A stretch of 64,000 nucleotides of DNA from Dolomitihabitans soli (GCF_022213955.1 NZ_JAKNTW010000005.1:517858-581857), one strand, 5' to 3'. Counted from the stretch's first letter, positions 54,769-63,768 are shown. Notes: generated by a model not told the origin, from the letters alone. A program made the numbers and translations.

Positions 54769-56025
54769 CTAAAAAGATCTGGAGGTCTCTGACCTGCTGG
54801 AACTGTGGGCCTCTCCGACCGGGGTCGCGGCGCGGAAGACGATGCCGTGACCTGAGAGACGCAGTGGGCCGGACGAGGCGGTGGCGAACACCGAGGCGCC
54901 CGGCACGAGGTCGTGCCCGGAAACCCGCACCGCGCCCCCGACCGACAGCAGCACCTGCGGCCCCGAACCCGGCAGCACCAGCTCACCGTCCAGCCGGATG
55001 CGCGACAGCTCGAACTCCCGCGCAGGCGTCCGGTAGACCTCCACGACGTCGGGCACCGCCTCGGTCCCGGAGCCCGGCACGATCACCGGCTCAGCGACCC
55101 CGGACCCGGCGGCCGGGCCCGAGGGCCGGACGATCGCCGGGTCGGTCGCCGAGGGGGACAGGATCCGGAGGAGCTCGGGCACGTCCACGTGCTTGCCCGT
55201 CAGCCCGCCGCGCAGCACGTTGTCCGACGAGCCCATGATCTCCACGCCCACCCCGCGCAGGTAGCTGTGCGGCTGCCCGGCCGGCACGTAGAGCGCCTCG
55301 CCCGGCGCCAGCCGTACCCGGTGCATGAGGAGCGCGATCACGACACCCGGATCGCCGGGGTGGTGGGCGGCCAGATCGGCCGCCCATTCCAGCCCCGCCG
55401 TACGCGCGCACGCCGCCGCGACCGCGTCCACCATCGGCCCGCACGCGGCCGCCGGCAGCGTCAGCAACGCGGACACCGTCTCGTGGATCGCCCCGCCGCG
55501 CAGCGTCTCGACGAACGGGCCGAGCGCGTCCACGCCGAGGGACGCGAGACGTGAGGCACCCTCAGCGGGCTCTCTGAAGCCGCACAGCGCCTCGAACGGC
55601 TCCAGGGCACACAGGAGCTCAGGTTTGGCGTACGGGTCGCGATAGTTGCGATCAGGGGCGTCCAGGGCGATTCCCTCCCGCTCCTCTCTGGCGAAGCCCG
55701 CCGCCGCCTGTTCCGGCGACGGGTGCACCTGCAGGGAGAGCGGCTGCTCCGCCGCCAGCACCTTCAGCAGGTACGGCAGGCGCGGACCGAAGGTGGTGAC
55801 CACGGCCGGCCCGAGCGTCGCCGCCGGGTCGGCGGCGATCACCTCTCCCAGCGGGACCGGCCCGGCGTCGGTCTCCAGCAGCGACGGCGCCGCCGGGTGG
55901 GAGCCCATCCACAGCTCCGCCTCCGGGCCCGCCGCGGGTTCCCTGCCCTGCAGGGCGGCGATGGCGGCCCGCGAGCCCCAGGCGTACGGGCGGACGGGGT
56001 TGGCCATGGGAAGCACGGAAGTCAT
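54769..56025 (-). CDS. manA: Mannose-6-phosphate isomerase, class I
   Basis: 418 residues. Type I phosphomannose isomerase: PVRPYAWGS at the start, QVHPSPEQA (zinc ligands), YAKPELLCALEPFEALCGFR, APGEALYVPAGQPHSYLRGV with the zinc His, GVEIMGSSDNVLRGGLTGKHV. Interconverts fructose-6-P and mannose-6-P, feeding mannose into glycolysis or GDP-mannose synthesis. Its start overlaps the stop of the upstream ROK kinase (ATGA), making a ROK repressor - ROK kinase - manA operon for a hexose such as mannose. Confidence 0.95.
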   Translation of the reverse strand: MTSVLPMANPVRPYAWGSRAAIAALQGREPAAGPEAELWMGSHPAAPSLLETDAGPVPLGEVIAADPAATLGPAVVTTFGPRLPYLLKVLAAEQPLSLQVHPSPEQAAAGFAREEREGIALDAPDRNYRDPYAKPELLCALEPFEALCGFREPAEGASRLASLGVDALGPFVETLRGGAIHETVSALLTLPAAACGPMVDAVAAACARTAGLEWAADLAAHHPGDPGVVIALLMHRVRLAPGEALYVPAGQPHSYLRGVGVEIMGSSDNVLRGGLTGKHVDVPELLRILSPSATDPAIVRPSGPAAGSGVAEPVIVPGSGTEAVPDVVEVYRTPAREFELSRIRLDGELVLPGSGPQVLLSVGGAVRVSGHDLVPGASVFATASSGPLRLSGHGIVFRAATPVGEAHSSSRSETSRSF

Positions 56026-57356
56026 CGGATCTCCGGAAGGATCGTTGGTGCCGACACGCCGGCCGAAGCCTCGGCGACGGGCTGGACGGGCTGGACCGGC
56101 TGGGGCTGGACGGGCTGGACGGGGACGGGCTGGACGGATGGCGGGGGCGGGGTGGACGGGGACAGGGCTGACAGGGCGGCGCGGGCGGCGCCTACGAGGC
56201 CCGCGTCGCCACCCAGCGCGGCGGGCGTCACCCGCAGGCGGCGGACGAAGCCGAGGTGCGATTGTGCGGCCACCTGCCGGCGCAGCGGCCCAAGCAGGAT
56301 CTCACCCGACCGCGACACCCCTCCACCCACCACCACCTGGTCGAGGTCGCAGATCGCGGCGACCGACACGATGCCCGCCGCCAGCGCCGCCGCGCCCCGC
56401 TCGAACGCCGCGACCGCCACCGGCGCTCCGGCCCGCGCGTCCGCCGCCAGCTCCCGCGCTCCGATGGGCCGGACGCTGGGGCCCGGCTCGCCGGGACGCC
56501 AGCCGTTGGCGAGGGCCCAGCGGGTCATGGCGGGCCCGCTGGCGATGGCCTCGACACAGCCTCTGGCGCCGCAGGGGCACTCCGGGCCGAGAGGGTCGGC
56601 GACGATGTGACCGAAGTGACCGGCGTTCCCGGTGGGACCGGGATAGGAACGGGAGTCGAGGACGAGACCGCCGCCGATGCCGGTGGACACCACGATCCCC
56701 AGCAACGCCGTGCTCGCCGTACCCGCCCCGCGCCAGTGCTCCCCGACGGCGGCGGCGACCGCGTCGCCGATGAGGACCACGGGCACGCCGGGTACGGCGG
56801 CGCGGACGTGGTCGAGCAGCGGGAAGTCGCGCCACGCGGGGATGTTGACCGGGCTGACCGTGCCCCGGACCGGATCGATCGGACCCGCTGAGCCGACCCC
56901 TACGGCAGCGGGCGCGACCCCCTCCGCCACATGGGCGATCAGTTCGAGCAGCGCGCCCACGACGACCGGGCCGTCCGTTGAATCAGGGGTGGGCACCTCG
57001 CCCCGGCGCAGCAGCTCTCCTGAGGCGTCGACCAGCGCCACGGCCAGTTTCGTCCCGCCGATGTCCACGGCGAGCACCCGGGTTGCCGGTGTGCTGTACG
57101 GGGTGGAGGTAAGGGTCGTCGGGGTGGGAGAAGTGGTGGGGGTTGTTTGGGCCGAATTGGTAGGGGTTGTCGGGGTGGGAGAAGGGGTGGTCGTTGGGTG
57201 GCGGTTGTAGGGGGTCGCCGGTGTGCCGGATGGGGTGGCCGTCGCCCGGGTGGGACCGGAGGGATGCGCCGGCGGCTGTGGTGGGGCGGCCGGCGCGGGG
57301 CCGGTGATGTCCGCGGGGGTCCGCGGCAGGCCGGAGAGGGGAGGCGGCAGGGTCAT
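56022..57356 (-). CDS. ROK family sugar kinase with low-complexity termini
   Basis: 444 residues. The ROK kinase core (about 92-400) has VLAVDIGGTKLAVALVDA (phosphate loop), GVGSAGPIDPVRGTVSPVN, catalytic Asp in LLIGDAVAAAVGE-like VVLIGDAVAAAV, GIVVSTGIGGGLVLD, and the zinc motif ECPCGARGCVEAIAS. Unusual: about 90 N-terminal residues are Pro/Thr/Ser-rich (PTTTPSPTPTTPTNSAQTTP), and the C-terminus is a VQPVQPQPVQPVQPV repeat. Start overlaps the ROK repressor stop and end overlaps manA, both by ATGA. Probably phosphorylates mannose or glucose before ManA. Confidence 0.88.
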   Translation of the reverse strand: MTLPPPLSGLPRTPADITGPAPAAPPQPPAHPSGPTRATATPSGTPATPYNRHPTTTPSPTPTTPTNSAQTTPTTSPTPTTLTSTPYSTPATRVLAVDIGGTKLAVALVDASGELLRRGEVPTPDSTDGPVVVGALLELIAHVAEGVAPAAVGVGSAGPIDPVRGTVSPVNIPAWRDFPLLDHVRAAVPGVPVVLIGDAVAAAVGEHWRGAGTASTALLGIVVSTGIGGGLVLDSRSYPGPTGNAGHFGHIVADPLGPECPCGARGCVEAIASGPAMTRWALANGWRPGEPGPSVRPIGARELAADARAGAPVAVAAFERGAAALAAGIVSVAAICDLDQVVVGGGVSRSGEILLGPLRRQVAAQSHLGFVRRLRVTPAALGGDAGLVGAARAALSALSPSTPPPPSVQPVPVQPVQPQPVQPVQPVAEASAGVSAPTILPEIR

Positions 57357-58609
57357 GGGCGTCGGGTTCCTTGGCTGAGCAGGGTGGCGGGGTCGGGGGC
57401 GTAGGCGGCGTGGAAGACGAGGGAGGCGGCGCCGATGGCGGCGGCGTCGGCGGCGATCGGGGAGAGGGCGACCTCGGCGGGACGCAGGCGGCGGGTGAAG
57501 GCGCGGGAGGCGACGGCCTCGGCGATCGTCGACCGGTAGATCTCGGCGGCGGGTCCGAGGGCCGGTCCGCCGAGCACGATCAGGTCGAGGTCCAGCACGT
57601 TGACGATGGTGACCACCGCGCCGGCCAGGTGCGCGGCGACCTCGCCGATCACCTGCGCCGCGACCGGGTCGCCGGCGGCCGCCGCGGCGCAGATCCGGGC
57701 GTGACCGACCCGGGAGGGATCGCGCCGGAAGGCGGCGGCGAGTGTGCCGCCCGCGCCGCCGGCGAGCCGTTCGTGCACGGCGGCGACGATCGCATCGGGG
57801 CAGCACACGGCCTCGACGCAGCCGAGATTCCCGCAGCGGCAGGGAGGTCCGCCGGGCACGGCCGTGATGTGGCCGAACTCGCCGGCGTTCAGCGACCGGC
57901 CCCGGTAGATCCGGCCGTCGAGGAGCAGCCCGCCTCCCACGCCGGTGCCCAGGTAGAGATAGGCGAGACTGGCGGCCGTCCGGCCGAGACCCGCCCACCG
58001 CTCACCGATGACGGCGGCGGTGGCGTCGTTGTCGACGGTCACCGGGAGCCGGGTGGCGGCGCGCAGCAGGTCGCCGATGGGCACCTTCCCCCAGCCGGGC
58101 AGCCGGGGCGGGTGGACCATCGTCCCGGAGGGCTGGTCGATCGGTCCCGGGCAGGCCAGCCCGATGCCCAGGACCCGTTCCGCCGGCACCCCGGCCTCGG
58201 CGAGCAGACGCCGTACCGCGGTGCCCATCCTGGCCGTCAGGCGCTCGGGAGAGTGGTCGCCCCGCACCGGGCTGCGTGAGGTGCGGACCGGCCGCCCCGC
58301 CAGGTCGGCCAGCACGTAGTGCAGACCGCCCGGGTCGAAGTGGATGCCGACCGCGTATCCCGCCTCGGGGGCGACCCGCAGGATGGTGCGCGGTTTGCCT
58401 CCGCTGGAGGGCTCGGAGCCGTCCTCGCGGACCAGCCCCTCCTCCAGCAGCCGCCGCACGATCACGGACACCGTCTGCGCGGTCAGTCCCGTCATGGCGG
58501 CGATCTCGACCCGGCTGATGCCGCCCGAGATCTGCACGGCGCCGAGCACGACACTCCGGTTGTAGCTGCCGAGTCCCGGCAGGTTCGCCCCCTGCTGCAT
58601 GCCGGCCAT
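57353..58609 (-). CDS. ROK family transcriptional repressor (NagC/XylR type)
   Basis: 418 residues. N-terminal winged helix about 15-75 (GGISRVEIAAMTGLTAQTVS, VIVRRLLEEGLV) and a ROK effector domain with GIGLACPGPIDQP, GTGVGGGLLLDGRIYRG and PCRCGNLGCVEAVCC zinc motif. ATG 58609 and ATG 58600 are both possible. Binds a sugar or sugar phosphate and controls the operon with the kinase and manA. A perfect palindrome GACTTACTAAGTC overlaps its own probable -35 region, consistent with autoregulation. Confidence 0.92.
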   Translation of the reverse strand: MAGMQQGANLPGLGSYNRSVVLGAVQISGGISRVEIAAMTGLTAQTVSVIVRRLLEEGLVREDGSEPSSGGKPRTILRVAPEAGYAVGIHFDPGGLHYVLADLAGRPVRTSRSPVRGDHSPERLTARMGTAVRRLLAEAGVPAERVLGIGLACPGPIDQPSGTMVHPPRLPGWGKVPIGDLLRAATRLPVTVDNDATAAVIGERWAGLGRTAASLAYLYLGTGVGGGLLLDGRIYRGRSLNAGEFGHITAVPGGPPCRCGNLGCVEAVCCPDAIVAAVHERLAGGAGGTLAAAFRRDPSRVGHARICAAAAAGDPVAAQVIGEVAAHLAGAVVTIVNVLDLDLIVLGGPALGPAAEIYRSTIAEAVASRAFTRRLRPAEVALSPIAADAAAIGAASLVFHAAYAPDPATLLSQGTRRP

Positions 58610-58643
58610 CCTGCCGAACTATGGTCACTATGTAAATCAGAAA

Positions 58644-58656
58644 GACTTACTAAGTC
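58644..58656. promoter_or_regulatory. GACTTACTAAGTC palindrome, candidate ROK operator
   Basis: Perfect 6+1+6 palindrome 35-47 bp upstream of ATG 58609. On the minus strand a plausible promoter is GTGACT - 18 nt - TACATA, so the dyad covers the -35 and a bound repressor would block transcription of the operon. Confidence 0.55.
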
Positions 58657-58695
58657 ACCGCGAGATGACCGACCGCCCATCGAGGCGTGATATTA

Positions 58696-58708
58696 ATACC
58701 GGTATAGT
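58696..58708 (+). promoter_or_regulatory. ATACCGGTAT palindrome and -10 of map
   Basis: Perfect 10-bp palindrome ATACCGGTAT (58696-58705) overlapping TATAGT (58703-58708), a good -10 about 25 bp upstream of GTG 58733. A regulator bound here would occlude the promoter. Confidence 0.45.
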
Positions 58709-58732
58709 TATCGCCATGATGAGGAGACGACA

Positions 58733-59500
58733 GTGATCGAGCTCAAGACCCCCGGTGAGATCGACGCCATGCGCGAGGCGGGCCGGGTCGTCGCCGCCGT
58801 GCACGCCGAGATGCGGTCACGCGCCGCCGTCGGAGTCTCCCTCCTCGATTTGGACGAACTGGCCAGGAAGGTCATCGCCGGAGCCGGGGCCAAGCCGTCG
58901 TTCCTGGGCTACCACCCGTCGTTCGGGGGCTCGCCGTACCCGGGGGTCATCTGCACGTCGGTGAACGGCGTCATACTGCACGGGCTGCCCACCTCCTACC
59001 GGCTGCGCGACGGCGACCTGCTCACCGTCGACTGCGCCGCCCACGTCGAGGGCTGGCACGCCGACGCGGCCGTCAGCTTCGTCGTCGGACGGGTGCGGCA
59101 GGAGGACCAGGAGCTGATCAGGGTCGCCGGAGCGGCGCTCGCGGCGGGGATCGAGGCGGCCGTGCCGGGCGCCCGGATGGGGGACATCGGCCATGTGATG
59201 TCGCGGATCGTACGCGGCGCGGGGTACGGCATGCAGAACGACTTCGCCGGGCACGGCATCGGGCGGGCGATGCACGAGGCGCCGTTCGTGCCCAACGTGG
59301 GACGTCCGGGGCGCGGGCTGCGGCTGGTGCCCGGCCTGGTGATCGCGATCGAGCCGAGCCTGATGGCCGGCGGCGGCGACGACTATCAGATGGGGTCCGA
59401 CGGCTGGTCGTTGCTGACGGGCGACGGCAGCCGCGGCGCGCACGTCGAGCACACCGTCGCCATCACCGAGGACGGCCCGGTCGTGCTGACCCTGCCCTGA
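58733..59500 (+). CDS. map: Type I methionine aminopeptidase
   Basis: 255 residues, GTG 58733 with GAGGAG 7 nt upstream. Complete pita-bread metalloprotease: HPSFGGSPYPGVICTSVNGV, His in GVILHGLPTSYRLRDGD, metal Asp in LLTVDCAAHVEGWHADAAVS, His in DFAGHGIGRAMHEAPFVPN, Glu in LVIAIEPSL and in GAHVEHTVAITEDG. Removes initiator Met from nascent proteins. Actinomycetes usually have several map genes; this one lies away from the ribosomal operon, has its own regulated-looking promoter and is probably an accessory paralogue. Confidence 0.93.
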   Translation: MIELKTPGEIDAMREAGRVVAAVHAEMRSRAAVGVSLLDLDELARKVIAGAGAKPSFLGYHPSFGGSPYPGVICTSVNGVILHGLPTSYRLRDGDLLTVDCAAHVEGWHADAAVSFVVGRVRQEDQELIRVAGAALAAGIEAAVPGARMGDIGHVMSRIVRGAGYGMQNDFAGHGIGRAMHEAPFVPNVGRPGRGLRLVPGLVIAIEPSLMAGGGDDYQMGSDGWSLLTGDGSRGAHVEHTVAITEDGPVVLTLP

Positions 59501-59510
59501 AAGCCGGCAC

Positions 59511-59531
59511 GCCCGGTCGTTCCGGCCGGGC
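59511..59531. terminator. Bidirectional terminator, map / alcohol dehydrogenase
   Basis: GCCCGGTCG / CGGCCGGGC, 9-bp stem including one G-T pair, with a TTC loop, in the 42-bp gap between convergent genes. Confidence 0.75.
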
Positions 59532-59542
59532 CTCCCATGGGC

Positions 59543-60568
59543 TCAGGGGAGGATCACGGTGATGCCGGGCGTGGACCCGACGGTGGCGAGCGCGTGACCG
59601 GCCTGGGCGAGGTCGGCGGTCCGGGTGATCAGGAGGTCGGGGCGGAGCAGGCCGGCGGCGATCATCTCCAGCATGGCCGGGTAGGCGTGCGCGGCCATCC
59701 CGTGGCTGCCGAGGACGGACAACTCGTGGCCGATCACGCGATCCATCGGCAGGGCGGTACGGCCGGGGAGCAGGCCCACCTGAACATGCCGGCCGCGGCG
59801 GCGCAGGCTCATGATCGAGTTACCGCAGGTCGCGGCCGAGCCCAGGGCGTCCACCGACAGGTGCGCGCCCCCGCCGGTCGCCTCCCGGACGCGGGCGACC
59901 GGATCATCCCCGGCGGACGCGTCCACCGCCACGGCGGCGCCGAGGGTGCGGGCGAGTTCGAGGGCTCCGGGGGCGACGTCCACGGCGACGACCCGGGCTC
60001 CGGCGGCGGCCGCGATCATGACAGCCGACAGTCCCACACCGCCGCAGCCGTGCACCGCCACCCATTCGCCCGCCGCGACCGCCCCCACCTGGACCACCGC
60101 GCGGAACGCGGTGGCGAAGCGGCAGCCGAGGCTCGCGGCGGTGACGGAGCTCATCGGCTCGGGCACCGCGACCAGGTTCACGTCGGCGTGCTCGATCGCG
60201 ACGTACTGCGCGAACGACCCCGGGTGGGTGAATCCCGGCTGGGTCTGCCGTTCGCAGATCTGCTGGTCGCCGGTGGCGCACGCCGTACAGGATCCGCAGG
60301 CGCACACGAAGGGGACGGTCACCCGTGCGCCCGGACGCCAGTGCGCGACGTCGCCCCCGACCGCCTCGACGACGCCCGCCAGCTCGTGGCCGGGGACGTG
60401 GGGGAAATCGTGGATGTCCGGGTCGTGACCCTGCCAGCCGTGCCAGTCGCTCCGGCACACGCCGGTAGCCTCCACCCTGATCACGGCGCCGGCGGCCGAG
60501 GGGGTGGGATCGGGGAAGTCGCCCAGCGTCAGTTCGCCGCCGAACTCGTGGTACATCACCGCGCGCAT
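59543..60568 (-). CDS. Zinc-dependent alcohol dehydrogenase (MDR family)
   Basis: 341 residues. Catalytic zinc ligands: Cys in [11 protein letters not shown], His-Glu in [14 protein letters not shown]. Structural zinc cysteines in [20 protein letters not shown]. Rossmann motif [20 protein letters not shown], and [18 protein letters not shown] for NAD(P) choice (Asp after the second strand favours NAD). Oxidises an alcohol to aldehyde/ketone. Monocistronic, divergent from the GH3 glucosidase gene; no pathway partner in view. Confidence 0.93.
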   Translation of the reverse strand: MRAVMYHEFGGELTLGDFPDPTPSAAGAVIRVEATGVCRSDWHGWQGHDPDIHDFPHVPGHELAGVVEAVGGDVAHWRPGARVTVPFVCACGSCTACATGDQQICERQTQPGFTHPGSFAQYVAIEHADVNLVAVPEPMSSVTAASLGCRFATAFRAVVQVGAVAAGEWVAVHGCGGVGLSAVMIAAAAGARVVAVDVAPGALELARTLGAAVAVDASAGDDPVARVREATGGGAHLSVDALGSAATCGNSIMSLRRRGRHVQVGLLPGRTALPMDRVIGHELSVLGSHGMAAHAYPAMLEMIAAGLLRPDLLITRTADLAQAGHALATVGSTPGITVILP

Positions 60569-60673
60569 CCGATCACGTTACCGGTGAAAGTTTCAGGGGT
60601 TGTGGCTGGTCGTCCCGGTGAACCTCGGCGGCGGGCTTGCGGTGGGGCGGGGAGGTTCTATGGTCGGCCTTGG

Positions 60674-60687
60674 TGGGAGCGCTCCCA
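60674..60687. promoter_or_regulatory. CebR box
   Basis: TGGGAGCGCTCCCA, exact 14-bp palindrome of the CebR operator known from Streptomyces cellulose/cellobiose genes. It lies 66 bp upstream of the GH3 glucosidase start, so expression should be relieved by cellobiose or cellotriose. Confidence 0.85.
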
Positions 60688-60690
60688 AGA

Positions 60691-60723
60691 GGTACGGCCG
60701 GCACGGGACACGCCGGCCGTACC
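60691..60723 (+). promoter_or_regulatory. Strong hairpin between CebR box and GH3 gene
   Basis: Perfect 12-bp arms GGTACGGCCGGC / GCCGGCCGTACC with a 9-nt loop, 30 bp upstream of the GTG start. If transcribed, it would form a very stable 5' structure: an attenuator or mRNA stabiliser. Could also be a protein-binding dyad. Confidence 0.55.
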
Positions 60724-60752
60724 GCTGGGGGCCCGAACAGTGAGGGGCGAAC

Positions 60753-63194
60753 GTGCGCATCACCCGGCTCCGAATCGGTCTCGTCGCGCTGCTGGCAGTC
60801 GCCGGACTGGGGGTGCCCTCGCCCGCGACGGCGGCGGCCCTGCCGTACCAGGATCCGAGCCTGCCCGTCGCCGACCGGGTGAGCGACCTGCTCGCCCGGA
60901 TGACCCTGGACGAGAAGATCGGCCAGATGACCCAGGCCGAACGCGCCTCCGTGAGCAACGCCGACATCACGACCTACCGGCTCGGGTCCCTGCTGTCGGG
61001 CGGCGGCTCCGCGCCCTCGCCCAACACCGCCACCTCCTGGGCGAACATGTACGACACCTTCCAGAACGCGGCCCTCGCCACCCCGCTCGGCATCCCGCTG
61101 ATCTACGGCGCCGACGCCGTGCACGGGCACAACAACGTGGCCGGAGCGACGATCTTCCCGCACAACATCGGGCTCGGCGCGAGCCGTGACCCGGCGCTCG
61201 CCGAGCGGATCGGCGAGGCGGTCGCCGAGGAGGTCGCGGGCACCGGCGTCGACTGGAACTTCGCCCCCTGCGTGTGCGTGGCGCGCAACGACCGATGGGG
61301 CCGCACCTACGAGTCGTTCGGCGAGAAGCCGGAGATCGCCTCCTCGATGACCTCGATCATCACCGGCCTGCAGGACGGCCCGGCCCCGATCCTGGCCACC
61401 GCGAAGCACTACGTCGGCGACGGCGGCACCACCAACGGCACCGACCAGGGCAACACCCAGCTCACCGAGGCCGAACTGCGCGCCATCCACCTCCCACCCT
61501 TCACCGAGGCCGTACGGCGCGGCGTCGGCTCGGTGATGGTCTCCTTCAGCAGCTGGAACGGCAGCAAACTGCACGGCCACCAGCACCTGCTCAGCACCGT
61601 GCTCAAGGGCGAGCTGGGCTTCTCCGGGATCGTCGTCTCCGACTGGAACGGCGTCGACCAGATCGACGGCGCGGCCGGGCTGTCCGCCTCCGACGTGCGC
61701 ACGGCGATCAACGCGGGCGTCGACATGGTGATGGTCCCCGAGGACTGGCGGCGCTTCATCGACCTGCTGCGCGCCGAGGCGCAGGCCGGGCGGGTGAGTA
61801 CGGCGCGCATCGACGACGCGACCCGGCGGATCCTGACCCAGAAGTTCGAGTTCGGCCTCTTCGAGAAGCCGCTGACCGACCGGGCCTACACCGCCACCGT
61901 CGGCAGCGCCGACCACCGCGCGCTGGCCCGCGAGGCGGTCGCCAAGTCGCAGGTCGTGTTGAAGAACAGCGGGAAGGTCCTGCCGCTGGCCCGCGACAAC
62001 AACAAGATCTTCGTGGCCGGCAAGAGCGCCGACGACATCGGCAACCAGAGCGGCGGCTGGACGATCTCCTGGCAGGGCTCCTCCGGCGCCATCACGACCG
62101 GCACCACGATCCTGCGGGGCATCCGCGACACGGCGGGCCCCTCCACCACGGTCACTTACAGCCAGAACGGCTCAGGCATCGACTCCTCCTACAAGGCGGC
62201 CGTCGCCGTCGTGGGCGAGACGCCGTACGCCGAGGGCCAGGGCGACCGTCCCGGATCCCTCGGCCTGGACCAGGCCGACCTGAACACCATCGCCACCTTG
62301 CGGGCCTCAGGGGTGCCCGTGATCGTGGTGCTGGTCTCCGGCCGGCCGCTGGACATCGCCGCCCAGCTCCCGAACTGGAACGGCCTGGTCGCGGCCTGGC
62401 TGCCGGGCACCGAGGGGCGCGGCGTGGCCGACGTCCTCTTCGGCGCCGTCGCGCCGACCGGGAAGCTCCCCGTGACCTGGATGAACAGCGCGAGCCAGCA
62501 GCCCATCAACGACGGCGACGGCAAGACCCCCCTCTTCCCGTACGGCTTCGGCCTCACCTATGAGCCGCCCGCAGGCGACGACATCGTCCCGCCGACCACG
62601 CCGGGCACGCCCACCGCGTCCGGGGTCACCGCCTCGTCGGTCACCCTGTCGTGGGCCGCGTCCACCGACGCCGTGGGCGTCACCGGCTACCGGGTGGTGC
62701 GGGTCGAGGGCGGCACGGAGACCCCGGTGGCCACCGTCTCCTCCCCGTCCACGACGATCACCGGGCTGACCGCGAGCACGCCGTACACCTTCGCGGTCTA
62801 CGCCCTCGACACGGCGGGCAACCGTTCGGCCCGCTCGGTTCCGGTGACCGTGACCACCTCGGCGGGCGGCGGCGGCGCGAGCTGCAAGGTGACCTACACG
62901 GCCAACGACTGGGGCGGCGCCTTCGGCGGCACGGTCGTCGTCGCCAACACCGGCACCACCCCGATCAACGCCTGGACCCTCCGCTTCACCTTCCCCGGCA
63001 CCCAGCGCATCACCCAGGGCTGGTCGGCCACCTGGACCCAGTCCGGCGCCGACGTCACCGCCACCGCCCCGGCCTGGAACAACTCCCTCGCCCCCGGCGC
63101 CTCCACCAGCATCGGCTTCAACGCCACCTACACCGGCGCCAACCCCCGCCCGACGACCTTCACCCTCAACACGTCCCCCTGCACCTCGTCCTGA
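60753..63194 (+). CDS. Secreted GH3 beta-glucosidase with FnIII and CBM2 domains
   Basis: 813 residues, GTG 60753 after GAGGGGCG. Signal peptide (LVALLAVAGLGVPSPATAA). GH3 N-terminal domain with KIGQMTQAER, IYGADAVHGHNN, ILATAKHYVGDGGT and the nucleophile Asp297 in IVVSDWNGVDQ; GH3 C-terminal domain to about 605. Then a fibronectin type III domain (about 610-700: SSVTLSWAASTDAVGVTGYR) and a C-terminal family 2 cellulose-binding module (about 710-813: Cys pair at both ends, Trp in AWTLRF, GWSATW, APAWNN). Cleaves cello-oligosaccharides or beta-glucans outside the cell while bound to cellulose. Controlled by a CebR box. Confidence 0.95.
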   Translation: MRITRLRIGLVALLAVAGLGVPSPATAAALPYQDPSLPVADRVSDLLARMTLDEKIGQMTQAERASVSNADITTYRLGSLLSGGGSAPSPNTATSWANMYDTFQNAALATPLGIPLIYGADAVHGHNNVAGATIFPHNIGLGASRDPALAERIGEAVAEEVAGTGVDWNFAPCVCVARNDRWGRTYESFGEKPEIASSMTSIITGLQDGPAPILATAKHYVGDGGTTNGTDQGNTQLTEAELRAIHLPPFTEAVRRGVGSVMVSFSSWNGSKLHGHQHLLSTVLKGELGFSGIVVSDWNGVDQIDGAAGLSASDVRTAINAGVDMVMVPEDWRRFIDLLRAEAQAGRVSTARIDDATRRILTQKFEFGLFEKPLTDRAYTATVGSADHRALAREAVAKSQVVLKNSGKVLPLARDNNKIFVAGKSADDIGNQSGGWTISWQGSSGAITTGTTILRGIRDTAGPSTTVTYSQNGSGIDSSYKAAVAVVGETPYAEGQGDRPGSLGLDQADLNTIATLRASGVPVIVVLVSGRPLDIAAQLPNWNGLVAAWLPGTEGRGVADVLFGAVAPTGKLPVTWMNSASQQPINDGDGKTPLFPYGFGLTYEPPAGDDIVPPTTPGTPTASGVTASSVTLSWAASTDAVGVTGYRVVRVEGGTETPVATVSSPSTTITGLTASTPYTFAVYALDTAGNRSARSVPVTVTTSAGGGGASCKVTYTANDWGGAFGGTVVVANTGTTPINAWTLRFTFPGTQRITQGWSATWTQSGADVTATAPAWNNSLAPGASTSIGFNATYTGANPRPTTFTLNTSPCTSS

Positions 63195-63391
63195 ACACCG
63201 GCACCGCCCGGTAGGCGCAGCGCCGGCGAGAGCATGCGAGGGATTACCCTGGTCGTTCGCTTTGAAGCGCTCGGCAGGGCAAATCCGGGGCAGGACCTTG
63301 ACGCCCTCGAAGAAGCTGGATGCGTGCTGGCGGCGGAACGAATACGGTGCGCTCTCGAGAACAGCCGAGTGATGGCCGCTGGAGGGACCGT

Positions 63392-63499
63392 ATGCAAAAA
63401 GAAATACAGGAAGGTGACGTTCTCGCTATCTCGGTGACCGACGAGAAGATTGCTCTGGCTCAGGTCGTCTCTGAACTCCTGGCCGCCGCCTGGCCGTGA
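63392..63499 (+). pseudogene. Truncated Imm26-like fragment
   Basis: 35 codons from ATG 63392 with a good RBS GGAGGG (63381-63386): EIQEGDVLAISVTDEKIALA then QVVSELLAAAWP and stop. The GDVxAI...ALAQVVS pattern is the N-terminus of immunity-protein-26-type proteins, which normally exceed 100 residues. The rest is missing; downstream sequence is CT-rich and non-coding. It is either a remnant of an immunity gene or a very short real protein. Confidence 0.5.
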
Positions 63500-63633
63500 T
63501 CATTCCGGCCCAGCCTCTCCCGTAGGCCCTTCTCTCCCTGCTCTGCTTCTTCCCCGCTACACCCGTCTTCCCTCCTCTTCCCAATGCTTCCCATCGTCCT
63601 GTCCAGTCGGCGGGCCGTGCTGCTGACCTGCGG

Positions 63634-63677
63634 TCCGCCAAGTAGGTCCGACGGCCGGTCCTGACCTACTTGGCGGA
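63634..63677. repeat. Perfect 15-bp inverted repeat
   Basis: TCCGCCAAGTAGGTC (63634-63648) and GACCTACTTGGCGGA (63663-63677), 14-nt loop. It is 92 bp before the right-edge gene stop and 135 bp after the Imm26-like remnant. It could be a terminator for the minus-strand gene or a small mobile-element relic. The preceding 130 bp are pyrimidine-rich with no gene. Confidence 0.7.
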
Positions 63678-63768
63678 TTCGGCGCCCCTGCGCGGTCACG
63701 GGCTCAGGCCGGACGGTGCCGCAACCGTCCATCACCCCAGGTCAGCCATATCCGCCTGATCGTCGCGG

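Noticed and set aside
63234..63437. 67-codon frame MRGITLVVRFEALG...
   Set aside because: No RBS, third positions not GC-rich, and it overlaps the better supported Imm26-like start at 63392.
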